Source of the DNA: Bacillota bacterium
GTDB taxonomy: Bacteria; Bacillota; Clostridia; Lachnospirales; Lachnospiraceae
Assembly (NCBI GenBank): GCA_023421505.1
Contig: JAEZTJ010000093.1
Span: forward strand, 186,001 to 250,000
DNA: 64,000 bases
Direction of reading: 5' to 3'
Below are positions 27,198 through 36,518 of the stretch, one piece after another. Position 1 is the first letter of the stretch, and each line of letters starts with the position of its first letter. Below the pieces are notes generated by a model. That model was not told the origin of the DNA and did no database searches. It saw only the letters and a list, made by a program, of their open reading frames with translations. The position numbers were made by a program, and so were the translations under genes.

Positions 27198-28742
27198 TTA
27201 GTGTGTATGGTGACCATGATAGGAGGCCAGAACCAGACTGTCTTCCTTAATTTCGTCGCCCGTGAATTCACCTGTTTTAATGCCATTCGACAGTACAATT
27301 ACCCGATCAGCTATTGCCACTATCTCCTTTAGCTCAGAGGATATTACGATAATGGATAAACCTCGTTCGGCATACTGGTTAATAATATCAAATACCTCTG
27401 TTTTCGCACCGATATCAATGCCTCTACTCGGTTCATCCATAAGTAGGATTTTCGGATTAGTCAGCATACCCTTACCGATTACAACCTTCTGCTGATTTCC
27501 GCCTGATAAAGATAGAATGGGGAGATTTTTATCGGCTACCTTGATATGAATATCCTTAATCTGCTCCTCAATGTGTTTCTCCTCTTCTTTTCTATTTAAG
27601 AAAATACCCTTTAAATAATTCTTTAAGCTTGCTAAGGATATATTCTTTCCGATATCCAGAGTTTGAACCATGCCCTCCCGCTGCCTGTCCTCCGGTACAA
27701 TAGCAAAGCCTCTCTCTATTTGCTCCGATATATTCTTAATATTCAGTACTTTATTTTCCAAAATCACGGTTCCGGTATGTTCCGGTCTAAGTCCCATAAT
27801 ACATTCAAATACTTCAGTACGTCCTGCACCCATAAGACCATAGATTCCTAATATCTCACCCTTTTTCAAATCAAAGCTTACTCGGTCTAGCAGGTAGCCC
27901 CCACCGCTCTTAGGCAAAGTCAGATCCTTTACTTCAAGTACAGAATCACGTTTTTTCCAATCAATATTTCTTTCTCTTTTGGGATAGGATTTTCCCTCAC
28001 CAACCATTTGATGCACTATCCATGGAACATTAATATCCTTAACATCTGCATCGGCTACGAATTTACCGTCTCTGAAGATCGTGACATGATCTCCAATTCT
28101 CATGATTTCCTCTAAGCGGTGTGAAATGTATACAATTGATATTCCCTCTGCTGTCAGCTCCCTCATCAGCTTAAATAAGACATCTACTTCCTGTTGACTA
28201 AGAGAGGAGGTGGGTTCGTCCATAATCAGGATCTTTAAATCCTCCTGAATTAGATTTCTGGCGATTTCAATCATTTGCTGCTGACCAACTCTTAAATCAC
28301 CGATTAATGTATTGACATTGATCGGATGCTCTAATTTTTCAAGTATTTTATTTGCCGCTGTCATATGCGTTTGATTATCAAGGCTGAATTTTCCCTTAGT
28401 TTTTTCCTTTGCCATAAATATATTCTGGTATACATTTAAGTTAGGGAACAGACTTAACTCCTGATGGATAATACCAATTCCATGCTTTCTGGCATCAGTA
28501 GGATCCTTAAAGGAAACCTCTTCCTCACCCATATAGATTTTACCGGAGGAGGGTTGCTCAATTCCGGCAATAATCTTCATCAGTGTTGATTTACCGGCAC
28601 CATTTTCTCCAATAAGTACATTTACTTTACCTGTAAGTACATCGAATGAAACCTCGTCGAGTGCCTTTGTTCCAGGATATATTTTGCTGATTTTTTCTGC
28701 ATGGAGGCTAACATCATTTTTACTTTTTTCAATACTGCTCAT
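27198..28742 (-). CDS. Sugar ABC transporter ATP-binding protein (RbsA family)
   Basis: 514 aa, two fused ABC domains. Domain 1: Walker A IGENGAGKSTL, signature LRVGQQQMIEIA, Walker B ILIMDEPTSSL. Domain 2 has GLMGAGRTEVFE as a degenerate Walker A, LSGGNQQKVVIGKG and LLMDEPSRGIDIGAK. This asymmetric pattern is normal for RbsA/XylG proteins. ATG at 28742 with GAGGAGGCG upstream. Between the DUF2291 lipoprotein and the permease. Confidence 0.95.
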   Translation of the reverse strand: MSSIEKSKNDVSLHAEKISKIYPGTKALDEVSFDVLTGKVNVLIGENGAGKSTLMKIIAGIEQPSSGKIYMGEEEVSFKDPTDARKHGIGIIHQELSLFPNLNVYQNIFMAKEKTKGKFSLDNQTHMTAANKILEKLEHPINVNTLIGDLRVGQQQMIEIARNLIQEDLKILIMDEPTSSLSQQEVDVLFKLMRELTAEGISIVYISHRLEEIMRIGDHVTIFRDGKFVADADVKDINVPWIVHQMVGEGKSYPKRERNIDWKKRDSVLEVKDLTLPKSGGGYLLDRVSFDLKKGEILGIYGLMGAGRTEVFECIMGLRPEHTGTVILENKVLNIKNISEQIERGFAIVPEDRQREGMVQTLDIGKNISLASLKNYLKGIFLNRKEEEKHIEEQIKDIHIKVADKNLPILSLSGGNQQKVVIGKGMLTNPKILLMDEPSRGIDIGAKTEVFDIINQYAERGLSIIVISSELKEIVAIADRVIVLSNGIKTGEFTGDEIKEDSLVLASYHGHHTH

Positions 28743-28758
28743 GTGATCGCCTCCTCTT

Positions 28759-29400
28759 CTATTTCACTGTTAATGCAACCGGTGTGATTAATATCTCGTC
28801 TTCTTTATCAACGGTGAAGCAGCCGATAAAATCAATCTGTTTTCCTACCAGATTACTAAGCTCCAGCTTATCAATAACCGTACTCTGAATAATATTATGA
28901 ATGCTTTGCGATACTGCCGCATAATCAACCTGATTCTTATAATCCTCAAATTTTATAATATCTAGCGAATCTCTAACCGCTGTTCCCTTATAAACAGTAC
29001 CGATTTGTATTTTTAAGGTAATTGGACCCGTATAGCCCTCCAGAGAAACCGTCATATAGCCCGCTTTTTTTTCTGTATTCACTTCTTTTACTGTAACTGT
29101 ACCCATAACTGTATAATTTAATGTGCCCGAGGTGCCCATGGAATACTTACCATATTTATCCGCAAGTGATTTTAGATTGCCATTTGCTTCTGTTAAAAAT
29201 GCACCCAGCTCCGTAGCTTTCGTTGTCAACTCAGGAAGCGCTGCCGAATCCCATATAGCAGCAACATCATCTCCTGCGTTAAATTCTACTTCCCCGGTGT
29301 ATTTTCCTTCTTCTCCGATTTTAATTATTTTCATACATCCGGACATCGATGCTACTGATACTACAGCTGCCATTAGTAATATTAGAAACCGTTTTTTCAT
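28759..29400 (-). CDS. DUF2291 lipoprotein of sugar ABC operon
   Basis: 213 aa. Signal peptide with lipobox VASMSGC, then a DUF2291 domain (WDSAALPELTTKA, LGAFLTEANGNL, YTGPITLKIQIG). Function unknown; DUF2291 proteins are encoded next to Rbs-type sugar ABC transporters and probably assist binding or assembly at the membrane. ATG at 29400 is chosen because GGAGGT is ~5 nt upstream. It is 16 bp before rbsA. Confidence 0.88.
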   Translation of the reverse strand: MKKRFLILLMAAVVSVASMSGCMKIIKIGEEGKYTGEVEFNAGDDVAAIWDSAALPELTTKATELGAFLTEANGNLKSLADKYGKYSMGTSGTLNYTVMGTVTVKEVNTEKKAGYMTVSLEGYTGPITLKIQIGTVYKGTAVRDSLDIIKFEDYKNQVDYAAVSQSIHNIIQSTVIDKLELSNLVGKQIDFIGCFTVDKEDEILITPVALTVK

Positions 29401-29530
29401 TTTTACCTCCATACTGCCATAGGGCAGCTTAAAATATTATATATTTCAGGTAAATCTAAATTTAGCGATTTATCATCATATATAATCAGAAAAGAAATTC
29501 TATTTATTCTAAAAAATCGTATATTTAACT

Positions 29531-29580
29531 ATCGGGGTAACCGCAAAACACATTATCTAATTGCTTTGCAGCACCCCGAT
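29531..29580 (-). promoter_or_regulatory. Stem-loop between rbsB and DUF2291
   Basis: ATCGGGGT pairs with ACCCCGAT, with an inner GCAAA/TTTGC helix. No U-run follows on the minus strand, so it is not a full terminator. Such hairpins after binding-protein genes often stabilise the upstream mRNA and lower downstream expression. Confidence 0.55.
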
Positions 29581-29621
29581 CTCATTAGCCTCACCTGTAC
29601 TTACATTGATTAATCAAACGA

Positions 29622-30683
29622 TTATTCTGTATAAGTGAATGCCTTTAATTTGCTTGCGTTATCCTTTGTAATGATTACACAGTCAACAAGCTGTTTTTCG
29701 TCTAAGCCTGTTGTTCCGTTCTTCAAATAATTATCTGCCTGTTCTACTGACATCTGCGCGATTAGTGCAGCCTGCTGAAGAGCCGTTGCTGTAATATTGC
29801 CTGCGATAATCTCATCTCTGACATCATCACTGCCGTCAACACCAATGATAGCTACATTCTTTAAACCGGCTGCTTTAATTGCTGCTGCGGCACCCATAGC
29901 CATAGTGTCATTACCACAGATAACACCAGTTATGTCAGGGTTAGTCTGAAGTATAGTTTCCATCTTAGAATAAGCTTCCGTCTGATCCCAGTTTGCTGTT
30001 TGTTGTGCAACCATCTTCATATCAGTATACTGGTCAATTACCTCATGGAAAGCACTTGATCTTACACCCGCATTGGTATCTGACTCTTTACCTAATAATT
30101 CTGCATAATTACCTTTTTCACCCATTGCTTCAACAAATACTTCAGCAACGCCCTTTGCACCCTGATAGTTATTTGCTACGATTTGAGAAATTGCAACTCC
30201 TGTTTCATTAATCTCTCTGTCGATTAAGAAGGTAGGTATGTTATTGTCTCTTGCCTTTTGTACTGCTGCTACAGTAGCATCAGAACCTGCATTATCACAT
30301 ATAATTGCTGCTGCCTTCTCTGAAATAGCAGTATCAAATAACTCAGCCTGCTTCGTTGCGTCATCGTCATGCGATACAACTTTTACATCATAGTCCAATT
30401 CCTTTGCTTTCTTTTCTGCAGCTTCTGCTTCTGTCTTAAAGAAAGGATTAGAATGGGACGGAGTAATGATATAAATAATATTAGAGCCACCACCGGTAAG
30501 AGCATTTTGTGCTGCCTGTGTCGGTGCTGTTGTCGCTGCTGTTGTTGGAGCTTGTGTCGCTGCTGCCGTAGTCGGAGTTGTGTTATTTTCCTCATTTGTA
30601 TTATCTTTCTTACCACAGCCGGCAAATAGTGTGCTGATGAGTAATAAAACTGTTAAAATTGATAAAATCTTGTTTCTTTTCAT
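29622..30683 (-). CDS. Sugar-binding lipoprotein (RbsB family)
   Basis: 353 aa. Lipoprotein signal with lipobox STLFAGC, then a ~45-residue Thr/Ala/Gln/Pro-rich flexible linker, then a type I periplasmic-binding fold (IIYIITPSHSNPFFKT, KAAAIICDNAGSDA, FLIDREI, GVICGNDTMAMGAAAA, GVDGSDDVRDEI). ATG at 30683 is chosen over one 15 nt upstream because GAAGGAG is ~6 nt away. It sets the ligand specificity of the importer and would be the best target to identify the sugar. Confidence 0.93.
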   Translation of the reverse strand: MKRNKILSILTVLLLISTLFAGCGKKDNTNEENNTTPTTAAATQAPTTAATTAPTQAAQNALTGGGSNIIYIITPSHSNPFFKTEAEAAEKKAKELDYDVKVVSHDDDATKQAELFDTAISEKAAAIICDNAGSDATVAAVQKARDNNIPTFLIDREINETGVAISQIVANNYQGAKGVAEVFVEAMGEKGNYAELLGKESDTNAGVRSSAFHEVIDQYTDMKMVAQQTANWDQTEAYSKMETILQTNPDITGVICGNDTMAMGAAAAIKAAGLKNVAIIGVDGSDDVRDEIIAGNITATALQQAALIAQMSVEQADNYLKNGTTGLDEKQLVDCVIITKDNASKLKAFTYTE

Positions 30684-30771
30684 TTTCGTCTCCTTCAAAA
30701 TATTATTAAATTTATAGATACAACGAAGTTACCTTCGCTAAATCTCAATTTTATTTAACCATTTGATTTAT

Positions 30772-32262
30772 TTATCTCTGGTCTTGAAGAACGGATTTCA
30801 CAGCTTTTTGCCATCCTTTATAAAGTTCCTCCCGGATACCTTCCTTCATGGCAGGCTCATATTTACTCCTATTAATACTTTCAAATATGGTATCCCGGTC
30901 ATAGCAGCCAAGTGCTATGCCTGCAAGGTAGCCGGCTCCGATGCCTGACAGTTCCTCTAAATCGGGTACTTGTACAGGTATGTTAAGCAAATCGCTTTGG
31001 AACTGCATAAGATATCTGTTTCTTGTTGGACCTCCATCTACCCTCAGTTCACCAATCATAACATCCGCTTCTTCACTCATTACCTTTACAATATCCGTGA
31101 TCTGATAAGCAATACATTCCACTGTCGCCTTTACAATTTCGGCTTTTCCTGTAGTGCGGGTCATTCCTCTAAGTGTAGCCATTGCACTACTGTCCCAGTA
31201 CGGTGCCCCAAGCCCTGAAAATGCGGGAACCAAATAAGTCTTGTCTTCTTTATTGGCACCTGCTGCCAGAGCTTCGCTCTCTGCTGCTGAGCTAATTAAA
31301 CCTACCTCTTCAATCAGCCACTTTATTACAGCACCGGTATAGTTAATATTTCCTTCCAGTACATAGTTCACTTCATTATTAATTCCCCAAGCGAGCGAGG
31401 TTACTACACCCTTCTTACTAATTACTGGCTTTTTCCCGATATTCATCATGATAGATGAGCCGGTACCATAAGTAGCCTTAATCATTCCTTTCTCTAAGCA
31501 GCCCTGACCAAATAGTGCTCCATGAGAATCACCCATTACGGCCTGAATTGGTATCTTCTGATTAAGATAGCCTTCAAAGTCAGTTTCTCCAAAAAAACCA
31601 TCTGAATAACAGACCTCCGGCAGCATAGCTACCGGTATGTCAAAGAGCCTGCAAACCTCCTCATCCCACTTTAGGGTCATGATATTAAAAAGCTGTGTCC
31701 TTGAAGCATTCGAAAAATCCGTCTTAAAGGCTTTGCCTCCGGTTAGTTTAAAAACCAGAAAACTATCTATTGTTCCGGCACATAATTCATTCCTAGTAAG
31801 CTTTTCTTTCAGCCCTTTTACATTCTTAAGTACCCAGCTTATCTTCGCTGCTGAAAAGTACGGAGAGAGTGGTAAGCCAGTTCGGCTTTTTATGAAATCG
31901 TTGTGACCTAAAGCAGATATCTGATTACATATTTCTGCTCCTCTGGCACATTGCCAGACAATTGCAGGATAGACCGCTTTACCTGTTGCTCTCTCCCAAA
32001 CTACAGAGGTTTCCCGCTGATTACTGATACCAACACCGATCATATCATTTTTATCAATTCCGGCTTGCACTACTACTGCTTTAACCACTTCTAAGGTATT
32101 GCGATAAATTTGCTCCGGGTTATGCTCTACCCATCCTTTATCCGATATCATCTGGTCGTGCGGCAGGTCTTTTCTTGCAAGCAGCCGCCCTGCCTTATCA
32201 AATAAAATTGCTTTTGTTCCTGAGGTACTCTGATCGATTGCTAATATATACTTATCCGACAT
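30772..32262 (-). CDS. GlpK-like FGGY carbohydrate kinase
   Basis: 496 aa, full FGGY length. DQSTSGTKAILFD is the N-terminal phosphate loop, then NQRETSVVWERATG, MGDSHGALFGQG with the catalytic Asp, ATYGTGSSIMMN, and DGGPTRNRYLMQFQ. It is closest to glycerol kinase but departs at the substrate side (WQCARGAEIC where GlpK has an Arg-Thr). No glpF, glpD or glpO is adjacent. It overlaps the transketolase C gene by 11 bp, so it works in that pathway. In the apiose scheme it would be the apulose kinase. Substrate not proven. Confidence 0.88.
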   Translation of the reverse strand: MSDKYILAIDQSTSGTKAILFDKAGRLLARKDLPHDQMISDKGWVEHNPEQIYRNTLEVVKAVVVQAGIDKNDMIGVGISNQRETSVVWERATGKAVYPAIVWQCARGAEICNQISALGHNDFIKSRTGLPLSPYFSAAKISWVLKNVKGLKEKLTRNELCAGTIDSFLVFKLTGGKAFKTDFSNASRTQLFNIMTLKWDEEVCRLFDIPVAMLPEVCYSDGFFGETDFEGYLNQKIPIQAVMGDSHGALFGQGCLEKGMIKATYGTGSSIMMNIGKKPVISKKGVVTSLAWGINNEVNYVLEGNINYTGAVIKWLIEEVGLISSAAESEALAAGANKEDKTYLVPAFSGLGAPYWDSSAMATLRGMTRTTGKAEIVKATVECIAYQITDIVKVMSEEADVMIGELRVDGGPTRNRYLMQFQSDLLNIPVQVPDLEELSGIGAGYLAGIALGCYDRDTIFESINRSKYEPAMKEGIREELYKGWQKAVKSVLQDQR

Positions 32263-33193
32263 TTTTCATCAACTCCAATGCAGCCTTTATTATGCCGCTT
32301 TCATTTAATTCATAATAATCAAAGACCTCTTTTGAATTACCTGTTACGACCGGCTCATCCGGTAATGCCATATTGATTACTCTTTTTGGTTCCACAGCCG
32401 CTACGATCTGACTGACCATTGAACCCAGTCCACCAATATAAGAGTGCTCCTCTACTGTGATGATCCCCTTCGTCTCCTTTGCTGCCGCTTCTACCGCTGC
32501 CTTATCAATCGGTTTAATACAATACATATCGAGAACTCTTGCATGAATTCCCTGCTCCTCAAGCTTAAGTGCTGCGTCCTTCGCCGGCTTTACCATCTCA
32601 CCGCAGGCAATAATGGTTAGATCCCTTCCTTCATGAACTATTGTTGCTTTATCAAATTCAAACGGTACATATTCTTCAAAATATACGTCTTCAACAGGGT
32701 TACGACCTACACGGATATAAGCAGGTTTTGTATCAGTTAATAAACTCTCAAATAATACCTTGGTCTGAAAACGGTCACTGGGTATATATACTCTCATATT
32801 AGGGATAGATCCCATCGTAGCAATATCCTGCGCAGAGTGATGTGTCATGCCTAATGCACCATAACTGATACCACCGCTGATACCAATTAATTTCACGTTC
32901 GTATTCGAATATGCAACATCTACCTTAGCCTGCTCCATACTTCTGGTGGATAAAAAGCATGCCGGTGAGGCAACATAGGATTTCTTACCGCAGCTCGCTA
33001 AGCCTGCTGCAATTGAAATAATATTCTGCTCTGCAATACCGGTCTCTACAAATTGTTCCGGAAATGCTGAGGCAAACGGAGAAAGAGAGGCAGATCCACG
33101 CGAATCACTGCATAACACAGTGATATCCTTATCCTTAATAGCTTTATCCATTAATACCTCGCATATCACCTGACGATTTGATATCTTATTCAT
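32252..33193 (-). CDS. Split transketolase, C-terminal subunit
   Basis: 313 aa: the pyrimidine-binding domain (SDSRGSASLSPFA, EQFVETGIAEQNIISIAAGLA with the catalytic Glu, and FLSTRSMEQAKVDVAYS) plus the transketolase C domain (TKGIITVEEHSYIGGLGS). It forms a heteromer with the N subunit, which it overlaps by 8 bp. It transfers two-carbon ketol units with ThDP. In the apiose pathway literature a two-subunit transketolase acts on apulose-4-phosphate; a pentose role is the alternative. Confidence 0.92.
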   Translation of the reverse strand: MNKISNRQVICEVLMDKAIKDKDITVLCSDSRGSASLSPFASAFPEQFVETGIAEQNIISIAAGLASCGKKSYVASPACFLSTRSMEQAKVDVAYSNTNVKLIGISGGISYGALGMTHHSAQDIATMGSIPNMRVYIPSDRFQTKVLFESLLTDTKPAYIRVGRNPVEDVYFEEYVPFEFDKATIVHEGRDLTIIACGEMVKPAKDAALKLEEQGIHARVLDMYCIKPIDKAAVEAAAKETKGIITVEEHSYIGGLGSMVSQIVAAVEPKRVINMALPDEPVVTGNSKEVFDYYELNESGIIKAALELMKNVG

Positions 33194-34010
33194 TTTCCGC
33201 CAACCTCCTTTTCTCTAATTCCAGGATTGCCTTATCATACTCCTCCTGATTAGGTATCTTATGATGCCAGGGAGCGGAGTTTTCTATAAAGGAAACCCCA
33301 TAACCTTTTATGGTGTCTGCGATGATTACCGTGGGCTTTCCCTTAGTCTCTTTAGCAGCTATAATGGCTTCGTCCAAAGCATCAATATCATTACCCTTTG
33401 CATGGATCACGTTCCAGCCAAAGCTCAGCCACCGCTCCTCCTGACTGTCCTGTGACATTACCTCTTCCGTACCTCCTGAGATCTGCAGACGGTTGCGGTC
33501 TATAAAGGCTGTCAGATTGTCAAGCTTATAGTGTCCTGCTGCCATAGCGCCTTCCCATACAGAGCCTTCTGCAAGCTCTCCATCTCCCATTACGGTGTAT
33601 ACTCGATAGGCAGCCTTGTCCATCTTACCGGCAAGCGCCATTCCCACTGCAACAGATAATCCATGTCCAAGTGAACCTGAATTCATCTCAATACCATTTA
33701 TCTTATTATTCGGATGACCGATATACTTTGATTTGAACTGCGAGTAGGTCTCTAAATCTGATTTCGGAAAGAAGCCCTTTTTCGCAAGAACACTGTATAA
33801 AGCTTCCACAGAATGACCTTTACTGAGTATAAATCTGTCCCTGTTTGGATCTTCAGTATTTTCAGGATTAATATTCATATGCTTATAATAAAGTGTAATC
33901 AGAATGTCCAGCACGCTGAAATCTCCGCCTATATGACCGGTTTTGGCTTTATAAATCATATCAATGATATCTTTTCGAAGCTCAAAGGATAATGCTTTCA
34001 AATTTTCCAT
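33186..34010 (-). CDS. Split transketolase, N-terminal subunit
   Basis: 274 aa ThDP/pyrophosphate-binding half. Motifs are TGHIGGDFSVLDIL, RDRFILSKGHSVEALY, GSLGHGLSVAVGMAL, the ThDP motif VMGDGELAEGSVWEGAM ending in FIDRNRLQISG, and IKGYGVSFIENSAPWHH. ATG at 34010 with GAAAGGC upstream. It lies 82 bp after the isomerase and overlaps the C subunit by 8 bp. Confidence 0.93.
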   Translation of the reverse strand: MENLKALSFELRKDIIDMIYKAKTGHIGGDFSVLDILITLYYKHMNINPENTEDPNRDRFILSKGHSVEALYSVLAKKGFFPKSDLETYSQFKSKYIGHPNNKINGIEMNSGSLGHGLSVAVGMALAGKMDKAAYRVYTVMGDGELAEGSVWEGAMAAGHYKLDNLTAFIDRNRLQISGGTEEVMSQDSQEERWLSFGWNVIHAKGNDIDALDEAIIAAKETKGKPTVIIADTIKGYGVSFIENSAPWHHKIPNQEEYDKAILELEKRRLAENE

Positions 34011-34092
34011 ATATTTTTGCCTTTCTTTTATTTATATCCATTAATTTACATTGCATACATATTGCCCTATAAAACCTAAGCAGGATATCAGA

Positions 34093-35493
34093 TTATTCCC
34101 CTCTGATAAAGGCTTTCACCTCTTCCTCAACCGGGTCATATAAATCAGGAGCAACCTTAATATACTTGCAGGCTTCATATAAAACAGGTACGACATTCGC
34201 ATGGATACCTACACAGTGATGAATATATGGGCCGGTAACCAGCTTTTCTTCCAGTCTTTTTAAATTTTGTACCTCAACCCACAGATAGGTGCCCTTCGTA
34301 TAAGGTCCTTCAATCGCCTTAGCATTACCCAGCAGTAAGGAATATTCACCGTTATCTCCATCAAAGCGCACTAAGGATATATCTCCATGCTTCGCTTCTG
34401 CTTCCACAGCACCCGGATGCTCAAAAGCTAAGGGGTATCCAAGTGTTGGCTTATCCTTCGCAACAGAGATAGGCCACGGTCCGCAGTGCTGCAATAACTC
34501 TCCGTTATCATTATCGGGATGACGAACTGTCCAATCAGCAAAGAAGGATCTGGTACGCCCCATACCTGCCGCCTCCACAAGCAGTGATGTGATGGCACCG
34601 TGGATATCTGTTTCACAGACAACCGGAATTCCAAGATCGTTCATCAAGGAATTGGCTGCACAGGGCATAATTCCAATCTCAGCCTGCAGAAAGTTCCAGC
34701 ACTGAATAGCAACTGCATTACAATCGTATTTTTTTGCCAGGTTATGCATTGCAATTTTAAGAGCTGCTACACTTTCAAGCTCCTTCTCCTTAATGCATAC
34801 ATTCATATTTTCATTGATAAAGTCTACTACCTTACCTATTTCCTCTTTCTCTTCCTTTGCCTTTTTAACAGCCTGTGTTAACTCCGGCATCGGTATCGGC
34901 GCTAATTGAATATTGAATTTCTCTAATAATTCACCTTCATTACACATGGTTGTAAGGAAATCAAAGGGTCTTGTAGAAATCTGTAAAATTCTTATATTTC
35001 TAAAGGTTTTTACTACATTACACACTGCGAGGAAATTCATTAAGCCTCTTTCAAATTCTGCGTCATCCAGTCTGCAGTTCGTAATATAGGTAAAAGGCAC
35101 CTGATATCTTCTGAGCACCTTTCCAGTTGCAAATAATCCGCACTGGCTGTCTCTTAAACGGATTCCCTTCTCATCGGGACGTTCATCTCTGGGGCCCCAA
35201 AGTAAAACTGGCACATTTAACTCCTTAGCAAGTCTTGCACAGATATATTCTGTTCCAAAATTACAATGGGGAATGAATAATCCATCTATCTTCTCGGCTT
35301 TAAATTTTTCAGCAATCTTCTTCATATCCTCATCATTATAAAGAAGGCCTTCCTCATTAATATCTGTTATGTCTACATAATCAACACCTAGTTCCTTCAG
35401 CTTGTCTCTTGTTAAATTACCGAATTTTATTGCATCCGGTGCACTAAAAATACTTCTTCTGGTTGGTGCAAAACCAATTTTCACATTATCCAT
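34093..35493 (-). CDS. L-fucose/L-arabinose isomerase-family protein
   Basis: 466 aa. FucI/AraA-like layout: an N-terminal Rossmann-like part (KIGFAPTRRSIFSAPDA), a middle domain (AIQCWNFLQAEIGIMPCAANS; the Glu is a likely metal ligand), CETDIHGAITSLL, then a C-terminal barrel with HHCVGIHANVVP. It should interconvert an aldose and ketose with Mn2+. ATG at 35493 follows GGAGGT; it is 5 bp from the lacI stop. The next enzymes are an FGGY kinase and a transketolase, giving an isomerase-kinase-transketolase order. Substrate inferred only. Confidence 0.85.
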   Translation of the reverse strand: MDNVKIGFAPTRRSIFSAPDAIKFGNLTRDKLKELGVDYVDITDINEEGLLYNDEDMKKIAEKFKAEKIDGLFIPHCNFGTEYICARLAKELNVPVLLWGPRDERPDEKGIRLRDSQCGLFATGKVLRRYQVPFTYITNCRLDDAEFERGLMNFLAVCNVVKTFRNIRILQISTRPFDFLTTMCNEGELLEKFNIQLAPIPMPELTQAVKKAKEEKEEIGKVVDFINENMNVCIKEKELESVAALKIAMHNLAKKYDCNAVAIQCWNFLQAEIGIMPCAANSLMNDLGIPVVCETDIHGAITSLLVEAAGMGRTRSFFADWTVRHPDNDNGELLQHCGPWPISVAKDKPTLGYPLAFEHPGAVEAEAKHGDISLVRFDGDNGEYSLLLGNAKAIEGPYTKGTYLWVEVQNLKRLEEKLVTGPYIHHCVGIHANVVPVLYEACKYIKVAPDLYDPVEEEVKAFIRGE

Positions 35494-35498
35494 GTTAT

Positions 35499-36518
35499 TT
35501 ACCTCCATATATTTTCTTTTGACAAATCCTTTACACTGTCCCGTTCAATAAATTCGGTACAGATTTGAATCTTACTTTTTATACCGTTACCATCCTTCAT
35601 GACATCCTTTAGTCTTCTTACTGCCAATTGACCCATTTCTTGTTTAAATACTCTGATTGTAGTAAGTCTCGGCGTTGAGATTTCACAGGAATCCAAATCA
35701 TCAAAACCAATTAATGAGATATCCTCAGGAATACGATAGCCTTTCTCAATGAGTGCCTTCATTGCACCTAGTGCAATCATGTCATTATCAGCAAAAAAAG
35801 CTGTCGGAAGCTTTGACTTTTGGTTAAGAAAAAGAAGCATATCCTTATAAGCACCGTCCATCGTCGTACTGAGTGTTACGATATATTGATCATTCATCGC
35901 TATTCCATGCTTATATAAAGCTCTTGCATATCCGGTAGCCCTTGCATTAAAAGCTTTGATTCTAAATCTTCCTTTTAGGTATCCGATTTCCTTGTGGCCC
36001 TTCTTAATTAAGTATTCCACAGCATTCTTTGCCGAATCTGAATTATTAATTAGTATTCCGTTGAAATTCATTGATGTACTCCAGCTGTCCAGAATAACGA
36101 TAGGACATTTGGCATGCAGAAAGCTCTCAAAATCTTCATCCGTTGCTTCTGTTCCAAGCATAATAACAGCAGTAGTTCTGTCATTTAAAATTTCATCAAG
36201 ACGCTGTTCATAAAAATCACTTCTCCGGTCCAAATTCGAGATAATCAATTCATATCCATATTCTCGGCATTCGGTTTCAACACCTTCCAACAGATTACTG
36301 AAAAAAGGAGAGTTTTCAATAATAGAGCCATTTCTTTTATATATAACAAATCTGATTTTTGATATCTTTGTTTCATTGGAGTAACCTATCTCACTGGCAA
36401 CTTTTAAGATTTCTTCAGCAGTTTCTTTGTTAACTCCTTTTTTTCTATTTAAAGCATTTGATACAGTTGCTGGTGAATATCCAGTCAACTTGCTAATCAT
36501 TCTTATATTAGGCTTCAA
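35499..36518 (-). CDS. LacI-family transcriptional regulator
   Basis: 339 aa. N-terminal HTH (ISKLTGYSPATVSNALNRKKGVN) then a RbsB-like ligand domain (FVIYKRNGSIIENSPFFSNLLEG, FFADNDMIALGAMKAL, ISLIGFDDLDSCEISTPRLTTI). It starts with TTG at 36518; AGGGAG is 8 nt upstream and no better start exists. First gene of the sugar operon and translationally close to the isomerase, so it probably represses its own operon and is induced by the pathway sugar or its phosphate. Confidence 0.93.
   Translation of the reverse strand: MKPNIRMISKLTGYSPATVSNALNRKKGVNKETAEEILKVASEIGYSNETKISKIRFVIYKRNGSIIENSPFFSNLLEGVETECREYGYELIISNLDRRSDFYEQRLDEILNDRTTAVIMLGTEATDEDFESFLHAKCPIVILDSWSTSMNFNGILINNSDSAKNAVEYLIKKGHKEIGYLKGRFRIKAFNARATGYARALYKHGIAMNDQYIVTLSTTMDGAYKDMLLFLNQKSKLPTAFFADNDMIALGAMKALIEKGYRIPEDISLIGFDDLDSCEISTPRLTTIRVFKQEMGQLAVRRLKDVMKDGNGIKSKIQICTEFIERDSVKDLSKENIWR

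Noticed and set aside
27044..27298. Open frame across the family A repeat
   Set aside because: It runs through the inverted repeat and into rbsA in another frame, with no RBS.
30772..32262. True glycerol kinase of a glycerol operon
   Set aside because: No glpF, glpD or glpO nearby, a changed substrate segment, and overlap with a transketolase gene point to another substrate.
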